A program made the position numbers and the translations under genes. From the NCBI RefSeq assembly GCF_011089875.1, contig NZ_JAANAS010000050.1:1-64000 (forward strand): 64,000 nt of DNA, in the 5' to 3' direction. Position 1 is the first letter of the stretch, and every line of letters begins with the position of its first letter. The notes under the pieces were generated by a model, which worked only from the letters and a program-made list of their open reading frames with translations, was not told the origin of the DNA and did no database searches. This DNA comes from Psychroflexus maritimus (lineage in GTDB: Bacteria > Bacteroidota > Bacteroidia > Flavobacteriales > Flavobacteriaceae). Below are positions 1 to 9,185 of the stretch, piece by piece.

Positions 1-237
1 CGGGCTCATATCTTTGTATTTTTAAACAGTTAAATCATTAAAGCTAGGGTAGCAAATTGTTTGCGGGCTAGTTACAATCATTGATTGATAATGCTGATAA
101 AGGCAAATCTATCCTAGTCTTTTTCTTAAAGATTCAATAGTACCTAAATACTATAATTTAGTTATAGATATTGTATTACATGAGCAAAGTCTTAGAGAAA
201 AATTTTAATGATTATTACGCAAAAAATACTTTTATTA

Positions 238-1421
238 TGAATTTAAAATTTTCAGTAGGTCTTGATGTGTCAAGTAAAAAAGTAGATGCTTGTATAAGCA
301 CGATAGACTGTAATCAAAGCGTGAAGGTTAAGTCTTCTTGTAGTGTTTCTAATTCAAAAGCAGGCTTTTTAAAGCTAGTAAAATGGATTGATAAATGGAC
401 AAAAAAAGAGTCTATTCCAATAGTTGTTAGCTTAGAAGCTACTGGTGTTTATCACGAAGAACTTGCTTATTATCTAGATGATGCAGGGTATAGAGTTTCT
501 ATTATTTTACCAAACAAAGCAAAAAAGTATTTACAATCTATTGGCTTAAAAAGTAAGAATGATAAAATAGACGCTAAAGGTTTGGCACAAATGGGGGCAG
601 AACAAAATTTATCTCAATGGATTAGACCTAAAGATGTTTTTGTAAGCCTAAGGTCTTTAACACGACAGTATCAATCCATTCAGGAATCGATTACGGTAGA
701 AAAGAATAAGCTACATGCAGAAGAACAATCAGCTTTATCAAACAAGCATGTGATTAAGCAAATGAAAAGCCATATACGTTTCTTAGAAAAGCAAAAAACA
801 AAGACAGAAATTGCTATCGAAGAAGTCATAAAAAGTGATGAGGAGCTAAAATTAAAAGTAGAGAATATTTGCACAGTTAGAGGATTATCAATACTTTCTG
901 TAGCTACTGTTATAGCAGAAACAAATGGATTTAATCTGTTTAAAAATTACAAGCAACTAGTGAGTTATTCTGGGTATGATGTTGTAGAAAATCAATCAGG
1001 TTCTCATAAAGGCAAGACAAAAATATCGAAAAAGGGAAACTCAAGGATTAGACGAATTTTACACATGCCATCGTTAATAGCAATAGGTTCAGAAGGGACA
1101 GTTTTTAAGAACCTTTACCTTAGAGTTTATGAAAGAACAGGCATCAAAATGAAAGGTATTGTCGCTGTTCAAAAAAAATTATTGTTAACAATTTATTACT
1201 TGTGGAAAAAAAACGAACCCTTTGATATTAATTATCAAAATAAAGGAAATAAAAATATCCAAGAGGAGGAGAAGGAGCTTTCCTCTCGGTACGCCTCTGA
1301 AAGAGGCGAAAAAAATAGCCAAACAAAAAGTTTGGCTATACAAGGTAAACATCCAGTGAGTGATCAAAGTATGCTTCCTCTCGGTAAAATCAAAGATAAA
1401 AAAATTATGGTTGAAAATTAA
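238..1421 (+). CDS. IS110 family transposase
   Basis: This is a bridge-RNA-guided recombinase of the DEDD type. The N-terminal RuvC-like domain shows the acidic set in GLDVSS, SLEATGVY and KNDKIDAKG. The C-terminal Transposase_20 part shows YSGYDVVENQSGSHKGKT followed by a basic segment with SRIRRIL, where the family's serine nucleophile lies. I chose ATG 238 because family members begin a few residues before the first Asp motif. An in-frame ATG at 180 and a TTG at 171 would add 19 or 22 residues. The last 50 or so residues are low-complexity and are encoded by a hairpin-rich DNA stretch, so the protein tail may be secondary to RNA or DNA structure there. Confidence 0.85.
1280..1386 (+). repeat. 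Hairpin cluster bracketed by a 12-bp direct repeat inside the transposase 3' end
   Basis: TTCCTCTCGGTA occurs at 1280-1291 and again at 1375-1386. Between the copies lie two perfect hairpins: CGCCTC/GAGGCG (1292-1297 and 1303-1308, 5-nt loop) and ATAGCCAAAC/GTTTGGCTAT (1315-1324 and 1330-1339, loop AAAAA). A structured RNA or a recognition site for the element would explain this. Insertion of a small palindromic repeat into the gene is the alternative. Confidence 0.6.
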
Positions 1422-1648
1422 AAAAATGTTTGGATTTAAAGATAGTACCTTTTCACTACAATCAGGGCTAGGGTTTTGAGATGAAGATAAAATTTTGACT
1501 TTGTGCTTATAATCGAACTCAGGTTACTAGGTATTATGAGCTATTTTTACTTGGTTTTTGCGTTTTATAACTAGCCAATGTTCAAGAGCTAAGTCTCTAA
1601 TTTTTTTGCGATTTTTCTTAAAATTTACGCCTAGAAAAAAAAATCATC

Positions 1649-1656
1649 TACTTTTG
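1649..1656 (+). promoter_or_regulatory. Promoter -7 box for topA
   Basis: TACTTTTG matches the Bacteroidota -7 consensus TAnnTTTG and lies 22 bp before the topA ATG. I see no well-spaced -33 TTG. Confidence 0.45.
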
Positions 1657-1677
1657 TAACCAAATTGAATAAAATTT

Positions 1678-4176
1678 ATGGCTAAGAATTTAGTAATAGT
1701 TGAGTCGCCAGCCAAGGCAAAAACCATCGAAAAATTTCTAGGTAAAGATTATAAGTTAGCTTCAAGTTTTGGGCATATAGCAGATCTTCCATCCAAAGAG
1801 TTAGGAGTAGATGTAGAGGGAGATTTTACTCCTAAATATATGGTTTCTAAAGATAAAAAAGAGGTAGTTAAAAAGTTAAAAAACTTGGCTAAATCATCAG
1901 AAATTGTGTGGTTAGCTAGTGATGAAGACCGAGAAGGAGAGGCCATTGCTTGGCATTTAGCAGAAGAATTAAAGCTTGACGATTCAAACAGTAAGCGAAT
2001 TGTTTTTCACGAAATTACTAAGCCCGCCATACAAAAAGCCATAAAAAACCCTCGTAAAATTGACTACAATTTGGTAAATGCTCAACAAGCTAGACGTGTA
2101 CTAGATCGTTTGGTGGGATACGAGCTCTCTCCTGTGCTTTGGAGAAAAGTTAAAGGCGGACTTTCTGCCGGTAGAGTGCAATCGGTTTCTGTGCGTTTAA
2201 TTGTAGAACGCGAGCGAGAAATACAAGGTTTTAAAGCCGAGGCTTCTTATCGTATAGATGCTGAATTTTCAACATCAAAAGGGCAAAGCTTTAAAGCTAA
2301 ATTGGCTAAGAATATTCCAACACAAAAAGAAGCTGAAAACTTTTTAAAATCTAACTTAGGCGCACATTTTAAGGTGGCAGAGTTAACCACAAAACCTGCT
2401 AAAAAATCGCCAGCTCCTCCATTTACTACGTCAACTTTACAACAAGAAGCGGCTAGAAAGCTCAATTTTCCCGTAGGAAAAACAATGAGTATGGCTCAAC
2501 GCTTATATGAATCTGGACGTATTACTTACATGAGAACCGATAGCGTAAATCTTTCTGATGAAGCCAAAAAAGGAGCTTTTAACGAAATTGTTTCGGCTTA
2601 TGGAAAGGAATACGCACAATCTAGAAATTTTAAATCGAAAGCTAAAGGAGCACAAGAAGCTCATGAAGCTATTAGGCCTACTAATTTTGCCGTTCATTCT
2701 GCTGGCGATGAGTACGACCAAAAAAGATTGTATGATTTGATCTGGAAACGCGCCATTGCCTCTCAGATGAGTGAAGCTAAATTAGAGCGTACCGTAATGA
2801 AAATTGAAGCAAATACCCATAAAAAAGAATTTGTTGCTCGTGGAGAGATGATTAAGTTTGAAGGCTTCCTAAAAGTTTATTTAGAAGGTAGTGATGATGA
2901 GGAAGAAGAGCAACAAGATGGGTTGCTGCCTCGAGTTCAAGTAGGAGAAGATTTACTTAGCCATTGGATTCAAGCCACCGAACGTTTTACAAGACCACCG
3001 GCAAGATATACGGAAGCTGCTTTGGTGAAAAAATTAGAAGAATTAGGCATAGGAAGACCATCAACTTACGCACCCACTATTTCTACAATACAAAACAGAA
3101 AATATGTAGAAAAAGGACAAATAGAAGGCACACCAAGAAAATATAATCAGTTTACTCTTCAAGATGAAAAAATTAATCATAAAAAATTGTCTGAAAATAT
3201 AGGTTCAGACAAAGGTAAATTAGTTCCTACAGATGTAGGAATGGTGGTTAATGACTTTTTAGTGGAACACTTTTCAGGAATTTTAGATTATAATTTTACC
3301 GCAGGATTAGAGCGTGATTTTGATAAAATTGCCGAAGGAAATAAAAAGTGGACTGATGTAATGAAGAGTTTTTATTCAGAGTTTCATCCACGAGTTAAAG
3401 ACGTTGAGGAAAATGCTGAACGCGAAGTAGGAGAGCGTGTTTTGGGGAAAGATCCAAGCACCGGAAAACCTGTAAGTGTTCGTCTTGGAAAATACGGACC
3501 TATGGCTCAAATTGGAACTGTTGAGGATGAAGAAAAACCACAATTTGCTAGTTTAAGGCCTGGCCAAACTTTGAACACTATTACTTTTGATGAAGTTATG
3601 GATTTGTTCAAACTTCCCAAAGAATTAGGCGAATACAAAGGAGAAGCTGTTGAAACCAATATAGGTAGATTTGGTCCTTATGTAAGGTATGGTAAAAAGT
3701 TTGTTTCATTAGATCGTGGAGAAGACCCCTTAGATGTTACCATGGAACGTGCTTTAGAATTAATTAAAGCAAAAGAAAAATCTGAAGAACCTATTTATCA
3801 CTATCAAGAAAAGCCTGTTCAAAAAGGAGTAGGTAGATTTGGCCCTTTTCTTAAATGGGATGGGATGTTCATAAACGTTAATAAAAAATATGATTTCGAC
3901 AACCTAAGTGATGGTGATATAGAAGAGCTTATTGAAGATAAAATCCAAAAAGAAAAAGATAAATTAATTCATCATTGGGAAGCGGAAGGAATAAAAGTTG
4001 AAAAAGCAAGATGGGGAAGATTTAAGGTTTCCAAGGGGAAGCAAAAAATAGAGCTGCCTAAAACTACCGATGCCAAAAATTTAACATTAGAGGAAGTCAA
4101 AGCCATGCTTGATAAAGGGAAAAAATCAACAACCAAGAGAAAAAAAACAACAAAGAAAAAGTCAAAGAAGAAATAA
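1678..4176 (+). CDS. topA: DNA topoisomerase I
   Basis: Type IA topoisomerase that relaxes negative supercoils through a 5'-phosphotyrosine intermediate. The TOPRIM domain occupies about residues 3-115, with the metal-binding region DEDREGEAIAWH. The catalytic tyrosine is Tyr284 in ESGRITYMRTDS. The conserved GIGRPSTYA motif is present. Instead of cysteine zinc fingers, the C-terminal part carries repeated Topo_C modules (GRFGPYVRYGK, GRFGPFLKW, RWGRFKVSKGK) and ends in a strongly basic Lys/Thr tail of about 20 residues, probably for DNA binding. At 832 aa it has normal length for Bacteroidota. It is followed by a 9-bp inverted repeat (4179-4187 and 4208-4216) just before the next gene. Confidence 0.98.
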   Translation: MAKNLVIVESPAKAKTIEKFLGKDYKLASSFGHIADLPSKELGVDVEGDFTPKYMVSKDKKEVVKKLKNLAKSSEIVWLASDEDREGEAIAWHLAEELKLDDSNSKRIVFHEITKPAIQKAIKNPRKIDYNLVNAQQARRVLDRLVGYELSPVLWRKVKGGLSAGRVQSVSVRLIVEREREIQGFKAEASYRIDAEFSTSKGQSFKAKLAKNIPTQKEAENFLKSNLGAHFKVAELTTKPAKKSPAPPFTTSTLQQEAARKLNFPVGKTMSMAQRLYESGRITYMRTDSVNLSDEAKKGAFNEIVSAYGKEYAQSRNFKSKAKGAQEAHEAIRPTNFAVHSAGDEYDQKRLYDLIWKRAIASQMSEAKLERTVMKIEANTHKKEFVARGEMIKFEGFLKVYLEGSDDEEEEQQDGLLPRVQVGEDLLSHWIQATERFTRPPARYTEAALVKKLEELGIGRPSTYAPTISTIQNRKYVEKGQIEGTPRKYNQFTLQDEKINHKKLSENIGSDKGKLVPTDVGMVVNDFLVEHFSGILDYNFTAGLERDFDKIAEGNKKWTDVMKSFYSEFHPRVKDVEENAEREVGERVLGKDPSTGKPVSVRLGKYGPMAQIGTVEDEEKPQFASLRPGQTLNTITFDEVMDLFKLPKELGEYKGEAVETNIGRFGPYVRYGKKFVSLDRGEDPLDVTMERALELIKAKEKSEEPIYHYQEKPVQKGVGRFGPFLKWDGMFINVNKKYDFDNLSDGDIEELIEDKIQKEKDKLIHHWEAEGIKVEKARWGRFKVSKGKQKIELPKTTDAKNLTLEEVKAMLDKGKKSTTKRKKTTKKKSKKK

Positions 4177-4221
4177 TTACTTAGTTTTGGCAAACACAAC
4201 AAGGATTAAACTAAGTTTTGA

Positions 4222-5385
4222 ATGTCGGAATTTGAATTTTTAGAACCTTTAGATCAAAGGCTTTTGGAAGAAGTTAAGCTTGAGGGTCATCCCAAACAAA
4301 TAGGGAGAAACGTTGATTTTTACCATTCGTTAACTCAGGTAGATTTTAAAAGCTACGACCTCGCCATTTTAGGAGTAGCTGAATTTAGATCATCAAACAC
4401 AGCTTCAGAAAAGGTAGATTTCAGCAAAATAAGAAGGTCTTTTTATCAGCTTTTTCCTGGAAATTGGAAGTCAAAAATCTTAGATTTAGGAAACATTCAA
4501 GCAGGAAATAATCCAGAAGACACGCGTTACCTTTTAGAAAAAATCCTTGCCACCTTATTAAAAAATAAAGTTATACCCTTAATTTTAGGAGGAAGTAAAG
4601 ACTTGGTTTATGCTCAATACAGAGCCTATTCTGAAGTTAAATACATGGTTAACCATTTAAGTGTAAGTCATAGTTTTGACCTAGGAGATGCTGATTTAGA
4701 TCTGGCTACAAACAATTATTTAAGTCATATTATTGTAAAAAAACCTTACAATCTTTTTAATTATACAAACTTAGGTTACCAGACGTTTTACGTCAATCAA
4801 GATGAAATAGACTTGATGGAACGTCTCTTTTTTGAAACTTACCGTTTAGGGCATATTAAATCTAACTTGCACTTTGCAGAACCTTTGTTAAGAGATACGG
4901 ATTTTGCTAGTTTTGATTTCACTTGTCTTAAGTCTTCAGAAGTGGCAGATTCAACTCATTTTATGGTAAATGGATTTAATGCCCAAGAATTTTGTGCTAT
5001 GGCAAGGTATGCGGGCATAAGTGATAGGCTAAGTAGTTTTGGGATGTATGAAATACAGAAATTTAATCAGCGTCCAGCTTTAATTTCATTGGTGGCGCAA
5101 GTTATGTGGTATTTTGTAGAAGGATTAAATTTTAGATTTAATGAAGAGTATCCACAATTTAACCAAAATTTCACTAAATTTACCGTCCCAATTGAGGACG
5201 AAAACCTCATTTTTTTAGAGAGTAAAGTTTCTGGACGTTGGTGGATTGAAATTCCTTTAGCAAATAAAGATAATAAACCAACAGAAAAAACGTTTATATC
5301 ATGTTCTAAAGAAGATTATCTAAGTGCTTGTGAATTAGAATATCCTGAGCGCTGGGTAAAATCAAAAATCAAAAATGAACTCTAA
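4222..5385 (+). CDS. Arginase/formimidoylglutamase-fold protein, metal-site residues missing
   Basis: The protein has the ureohydrolase (arginase, agmatinase, formimidoylglutamase) fold. Recognisable parts are YDLAILGVAE near residue 47, FPGNWKSKILDLGNI, VIPLILGGSKDLVYAQ and ARYAGISDRLSSFGMYE. In active enzymes the manganese ligands sit in GGDHS, DAHxD and SFDxDxxDP. Here the positions read GGSKD, SHSFD and SFDFTCLKS, so most ligands appear lost. Homologues with the same decay sit between topA and gldK in many Flavobacteriaceae and are usually annotated as formimidoylglutamase. A structural or regulatory role, or an unknown reaction, is more likely than arginine hydrolysis. It precedes gldK by about 100 bp. 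Confidence 0.75.
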   Translation: MSEFEFLEPLDQRLLEEVKLEGHPKQIGRNVDFYHSLTQVDFKSYDLAILGVAEFRSSNTASEKVDFSKIRRSFYQLFPGNWKSKILDLGNIQAGNNPEDTRYLLEKILATLLKNKVIPLILGGSKDLVYAQYRAYSEVKYMVNHLSVSHSFDLGDADLDLATNNYLSHIIVKKPYNLFNYTNLGYQTFYVNQDEIDLMERLFFETYRLGHIKSNLHFAEPLLRDTDFASFDFTCLKSSEVADSTHFMVNGFNAQEFCAMARYAGISDRLSSFGMYEIQKFNQRPALISLVAQVMWYFVEGLNFRFNEEYPQFNQNFTKFTVPIEDENLIFLESKVSGRWWIEIPLANKDNKPTEKTFISCSKEDYLSACELEYPERWVKSKIKNEL

Positions 5386-5488
5386 GATTAAATTTAAATT
5401 AAATATCTCTTAGCAAAATAGTTGGTTTTTAGAAATTATTTAAATAGGTTTACAGCCGAAAAAAATTACGTTACTATAACATATAGAA

Positions 5489-6832
5489 ATGAGAAATTTT
5501 ATTAAACTTTTAGTAGTCGCATTAGTATTAGTTAGCTGTGGTAATAATGACCGCGGTCAATTAGTTGGTGTAGAAGGAAAAAAATGGAACCCTGAAAAAC
5601 CATACGGTATGGTCTTAGTTGAAGGCGGGGCATTTATAATGGGTAAGGCGGATCACGACATCGCAGGATTGAATGATGCTCCTACAAAAACCGTTACAGT
5701 AACCTCCTTTTATATGGATGAAACTGAAATCACCAATTCTGAATACAGGCAATTTGTGCATTGGGTTCGAGATTCTGTAGTTCGACAAAAACTAGCTGAA
5801 GCAGCTGAATTAGCTGGAGCAACAGGTGGAGATTCAGGAAATGACCGTTCTATAGGTAGCTATGCTTTTAAAGGCTCTGCTGAAGAAGGTGATTTAACCC
5901 CTTTTCAAGAATTTTCAAGACATTACGATCCCATGGATCAAATGATTAATTGGGATGTTGATATAGTTTGGGACGAGTCTAAATACCCAGATGAAGATTA
6001 TGTTTATGTGATGGATGAATTTTATCTTCCTAACGATCAATCTTACAATGGCGTAAGAATGAAGAACGTTGAAGAATTTAAATATTCCTACAAACAAATG
6101 GATGTTGAGGCAGCGGCACGTGCTAAAGGTGATCGCTCAGAATACATCAAAGAATATGTGGTGCCAATTTATCCAGATACAACCGTTTGGATTAAGGATT
6201 TTCATTATTCATACAATGAGCCTTTACACAACGATTACTTCAATCATACAGCTTACGATAATTATCCGGTTGTTGGTGTTGATTGGAATCAAGCCAAGGC
6301 ATTTTCCGATTGGAGAACACAATACTTAAACAATTTTAGAAAATCTAAAGATATGGCGCCTACCAATATGTTTAGATTGCCTTCTGAAGCTGAATGGGAA
6401 TATGCAGCAAGAGGTGGTTTAGAGTCCGCGACTTACCCGTGGGGTGGTCCTTATGCTAAAGATGATCGCGCTTGTTTTAAGGCTAACTTCAAGCCTTTAA
6501 GAGGTGATTATGCTGCTGATGAGGCGCTTTACACTGTTGAAGCTGATTCGTATGAGCCCAATGATTTTGGTTTGTATAATATGTCTGGAAACGTTTCAGA
6601 ATGGGTAAATACTTCTTATGATGCAGCTTCTTATGAATATATGTCTAGTATGAATCCAAATGTGAATAACAAAGATAATAAGCGAAAAGTGATTCGTGGT
6701 GGTTCTTGGAAAGATGTAAGTTATTTCTTGCAAGTTAGTACTCGGGATTATGAATACGCAGACTCAGCTAGAAGTTATGTTGGCTTTAGAACCGTTCAAG
6801 ATTTTCTTGGAAATAGCTTAAACCTAAATTAA
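5489..6832 (+). CDS. gldK: Gliding motility lipoprotein GldK
   Basis: Outer-membrane lipoprotein of the type IX secretion and gliding machinery. It forms the periplasmic ring with GldN under the outer membrane. The signal ends in a lipobox, LVLVSCGNN, with lipidated Cys17. The rest is a formylglycine-generating-enzyme/sulfatase-modifying-factor fold: MVLVEGGAFIMG near residue 40, FYMDETEITNSEYRQF, RLPSEAEWEYAARGG, NMSGNVSEWV and VIRGGSW. The fold is structural in GldK and not enzymatic. First gene of gldKLMN, 62 bp ahead of gldL. Confidence 0.97.
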   Translation: MRNFIKLLVVALVLVSCGNNDRGQLVGVEGKKWNPEKPYGMVLVEGGAFIMGKADHDIAGLNDAPTKTVTVTSFYMDETEITNSEYRQFVHWVRDSVVRQKLAEAAELAGATGGDSGNDRSIGSYAFKGSAEEGDLTPFQEFSRHYDPMDQMINWDVDIVWDESKYPDEDYVYVMDEFYLPNDQSYNGVRMKNVEEFKYSYKQMDVEAAARAKGDRSEYIKEYVVPIYPDTTVWIKDFHYSYNEPLHNDYFNHTAYDNYPVVGVDWNQAKAFSDWRTQYLNNFRKSKDMAPTNMFRLPSEAEWEYAARGGLESATYPWGGPYAKDDRACFKANFKPLRGDYAADEALYTVEADSYEPNDFGLYNMSGNVSEWVNTSYDAASYEYMSSMNPNVNNKDNKRKVIRGGSWKDVSYFLQVSTRDYEYADSARSYVGFRTVQDFLGNSLNLN

Positions 6833-6894
6833 GAAAATACAACTTTTAATAATTAATATAAACAACTAAATAATAACTTAAATTTTTAACGATT

Positions 6895-7545
6895 ATGGCA
6901 CAATCAAAAGCAGGAAAGAGAATTAAGAATATGGTATATGGTCTTGGAGCAGCAATTGTATTAATTGGTGCGCTATTCAAAATTGTACACTTTGAAATTG
7001 GTCCTTTAACGGGTAACGTAATGTTAACTATTGGTCTTGTTACTGAAGCATTAATATTTACCTATTCAGCCTTTGAACCAATTGAAACAGAACTTGACTG
7101 GTCTAAAGTTTATCCTGAGTTAGCCGGTGGCGATTCAAGCGGTAAAAAATCTAAAGCTGAAGCTAAGGACGAGCAAGGTATGCTTTCTAAGAAATTAGAT
7201 AATATGTTGAAAGAGGCTAAAATTGATTCTAAGTTGATGGAAAGCCTTGGGCAGAGTATTAAAAACTTTGAGAGTGCTTCTAAAGGAATTGCTCCTTCAG
7301 CTGATGCAATGAGTTCTCAGAAAAAATATAGCGAAGAAATGGTCAAGGCTGCTCAACAAATGGAGTCTTTGAATAACTTGTATAAGGTTCAATTAGATTC
7401 AGCTACACAACAGGCTGAAATCAATCAAGCGGTAACTGCTAATGCTGGTAAATTAAAAGACCAAATGGCTTCTTTAACTGATAACTTAAATTCACTTAAC
7501 GGGGTTTATGGTGGAATGTTAAGTGCTATGAAGCCTAAAGCTTAA
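6895..7545 (+). CDS. gldL: Gliding motility protein GldL
   Basis: Inner-membrane motor subunit of the type IX secretion system. It assembles as a pentamer around two GldM helices and uses the proton motive force. Two hydrophobic helices lie at about residues 13-30 and 38-58, with a conserved glutamate in the second (GLVTEALIFTYSAFEP). After this comes a long hydrophilic, coiled-coil-rich cytoplasmic domain with KLDNMLKEAKID and KKYSEEMVKAAQQMES. At 216 aa it has the usual family length. It lies between gldK and gldM on the same strand, 54 bp before gldM. Confidence 0.97.
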   Translation: MAQSKAGKRIKNMVYGLGAAIVLIGALFKIVHFEIGPLTGNVMLTIGLVTEALIFTYSAFEPIETELDWSKVYPELAGGDSSGKKSKAEAKDEQGMLSKKLDNMLKEAKIDSKLMESLGQSIKNFESASKGIAPSADAMSSQKKYSEEMVKAAQQMESLNNLYKVQLDSATQQAEINQAVTANAGKLKDQMASLTDNLNSLNGVYGGMLSAMKPKA

Positions 7546-7599
7546 CTAGTAGATATATTGAGATTTAAATAATTGAATAATAATTTATAAAATATAAAC

Positions 7600-9174
7600 A
7601 TGGCAGGAGGAAAAGAATCACCACGGCAGCAGATGATTAATCTGATGTACCTCGTATTTATTGCAATGCTAGCGCTAAATATGTCAAAAGAGGTATTGTC
7701 TGCTTTTGGTCAGATTAACGAATCTTTAGTTGAGAGTAGTAGTACTTTAGAAGATAAAAACAAAGAAGCTTTGCAAGGTTTAGCTACCAAAGCTGCAGAT
7801 CAACCTGATCAGTTCAAAGCTGTAAAGGAGAAAGCCGATTTAGTGAATCAGCATACCGAGGAATTGTTTACATACTTTCAAGATGTAAAAGAAATATTTG
7901 AAGGCTCTGTTGAGGATCCAAAAGACTACGAAACAATGGATAAAGATGCAGCTGTTAATGAATATTTCATGAAGAATGGCGAACTGAAGCCTGAAGGCGA
8001 AGCGTTTATGGCCAATATAGCTACTTACAGAGACAAAATGGTTGGTTTATTACAAGATGACCCAAAGTATGCTAAAATTGTTAAAACAATTAAAGAAAAG
8101 TTTAATGCAGATGAACCTATTAAACCAGAGGGAGCTGCTAAAAACGCTAAAGTTAATTATGTAGAACACCATTTTGTAGGTTATCCAATGATTTCTACGA
8201 TTACTAAAATTTCTAATCTACAACATGAAATGAAAATTTTGGCAAATGAAACTTTTTCATTAATGTTAGCGGGTCAGTTGACTCAGATTGCTTCAATGGA
8301 TAATTACGAGACCTTACTGCAAACTGATAGAGGAGCTTACTATCAAGGTACAACATTTGATGGTTCAATAGTTTTAGGAAGAACTGATGCTTCAACTGTT
8401 CCTAATGATGTTCAATTAAAATTAAATGGTAGCCCCCTTACCGAAGGAAAAGATTTTGAAATTTTAGAAGGTCAAGTAAAGTTAAATGTACCCACTGGAG
8501 GTGCAGGTGACAAGCTAATAGAAGGAAAACTTTTCTTCAATCAAGGTGATGAGGTAATTGAAGTTGATGTTAACCAAACTTTTCAAGTTATACCAAAACC
8601 AGAGCAAGCAATTGTTTCTGCTGATAAAATGAACGTAGTTTATCGTGGTATTGATAACCCTATTACGGTTTCAATTCCTGGTATTCCAGCAAATAAAGTG
8701 AAAGCTAGTGCTCCTGGTTTAAAAAATGTTTCAGGTACTAAATATAATCTTGTACCTAAAACCGGTAAAGAAGTTAAAATTAATGTGACAGGAGAAATTG
8801 ATGGCGACCCCGTTAATTCTCCCCCAGTAGTTTTCCGTATTAAGTCTTTACCAAGACCTACGCCAACCGTAAGAGGTCAATTTCAAGAAGGAGCTCCTAT
8901 TTCTATGCCAAGAAAGGCGCTTGAAATATCACCCGTAGGTGCTGAGTTTGAAAATTTTGATTTTGATATTAAACCTGTTGTTAAGCGTTTTTCAGTTTCT
9001 ATTCCTGGTCAACCAGCGGTTACTGTTAATGGCGATCGTTTTGATGCTTCTGCTAAACAATTATTGAATCTTGCTAATGCAGGTGATGTAGTTCAGGTTT
9101 TTGATATAAAAGCAGACGTTCCTGGTGTTAACGTTAAAAATATGCCACCAATACAAGTAAAATTAAGTAACTAA
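7600..9174 (+). CDS. gldM: Gliding motility protein GldM
   Basis: Partner of GldL in the type IX motor. A single N-terminal helix (residues about 14-32, INLMYLVFIAMLALNMSKEV) sits inside the GldL pentamer. Four periplasmic domains follow and reach up to the GldK/GldN ring. The conserved start MAGGKESPRQQMINLMYLV is diagnostic. The first periplasmic domain is helical (about residues 35-220). The rest is beta-rich, ending in VDVNQTFQVIPKPEQ and the C-terminal contact domain PTPTVRGQF. 524 aa is the normal length. gldN follows after 11 bp. Confidence 0.98.
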   Translation: MAGGKESPRQQMINLMYLVFIAMLALNMSKEVLSAFGQINESLVESSSTLEDKNKEALQGLATKAADQPDQFKAVKEKADLVNQHTEELFTYFQDVKEIFEGSVEDPKDYETMDKDAAVNEYFMKNGELKPEGEAFMANIATYRDKMVGLLQDDPKYAKIVKTIKEKFNADEPIKPEGAAKNAKVNYVEHHFVGYPMISTITKISNLQHEMKILANETFSLMLAGQLTQIASMDNYETLLQTDRGAYYQGTTFDGSIVLGRTDASTVPNDVQLKLNGSPLTEGKDFEILEGQVKLNVPTGGAGDKLIEGKLFFNQGDEVIEVDVNQTFQVIPKPEQAIVSADKMNVVYRGIDNPITVSIPGIPANKVKASAPGLKNVSGTKYNLVPKTGKEVKINVTGEIDGDPVNSPPVVFRIKSLPRPTPTVRGQFQEGAPISMPRKALEISPVGAEFENFDFDIKPVVKRFSVSIPGQPAVTVNGDRFDASAKQLLNLANAGDVVQVFDIKADVPGVNVKNMPPIQVKLSN

Positions 9175-9185
9175 AAAATAATACT

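Larger units (their letters stand above)
43..1576 (+). mobile_element. IS110-family insertion sequence (approximate bounds)
   Basis: The element carries one IS110-type transposase gene with non-coding flanks on both sides. Bounds are tentative: 8-bp direct copies of GCTAGGGT lie at 43-50 and 1467-1474, and a 9-bp inverted pair (GGCTAGTTA at 66-74, TAACTAGCC at 1568-1576) flanks the gene. IS110 elements are known to lack classical terminal inverted repeats and to encode a bridge RNA in a non-coding end. The upstream flank (about 1-237) and downstream flank (1422-1576) are both candidates. The left end may lie outside the window. Confidence 0.5.

Noticed and set aside
171..237. Longer transposase start at TTG 171 or ATG 180
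   Set aside because: The extra residues are not part of the IS110 core, and family members begin close to the GLDVS motif. Kept only as an alternative.
4179..4216. ACTTAGTTT/AAACTAAGT inverted repeat between topA and the arginase-fold gene
   Set aside because: The 20-nt loop and short T run make it a weak terminator, and it could equally be chance. Mentioned only with topA.
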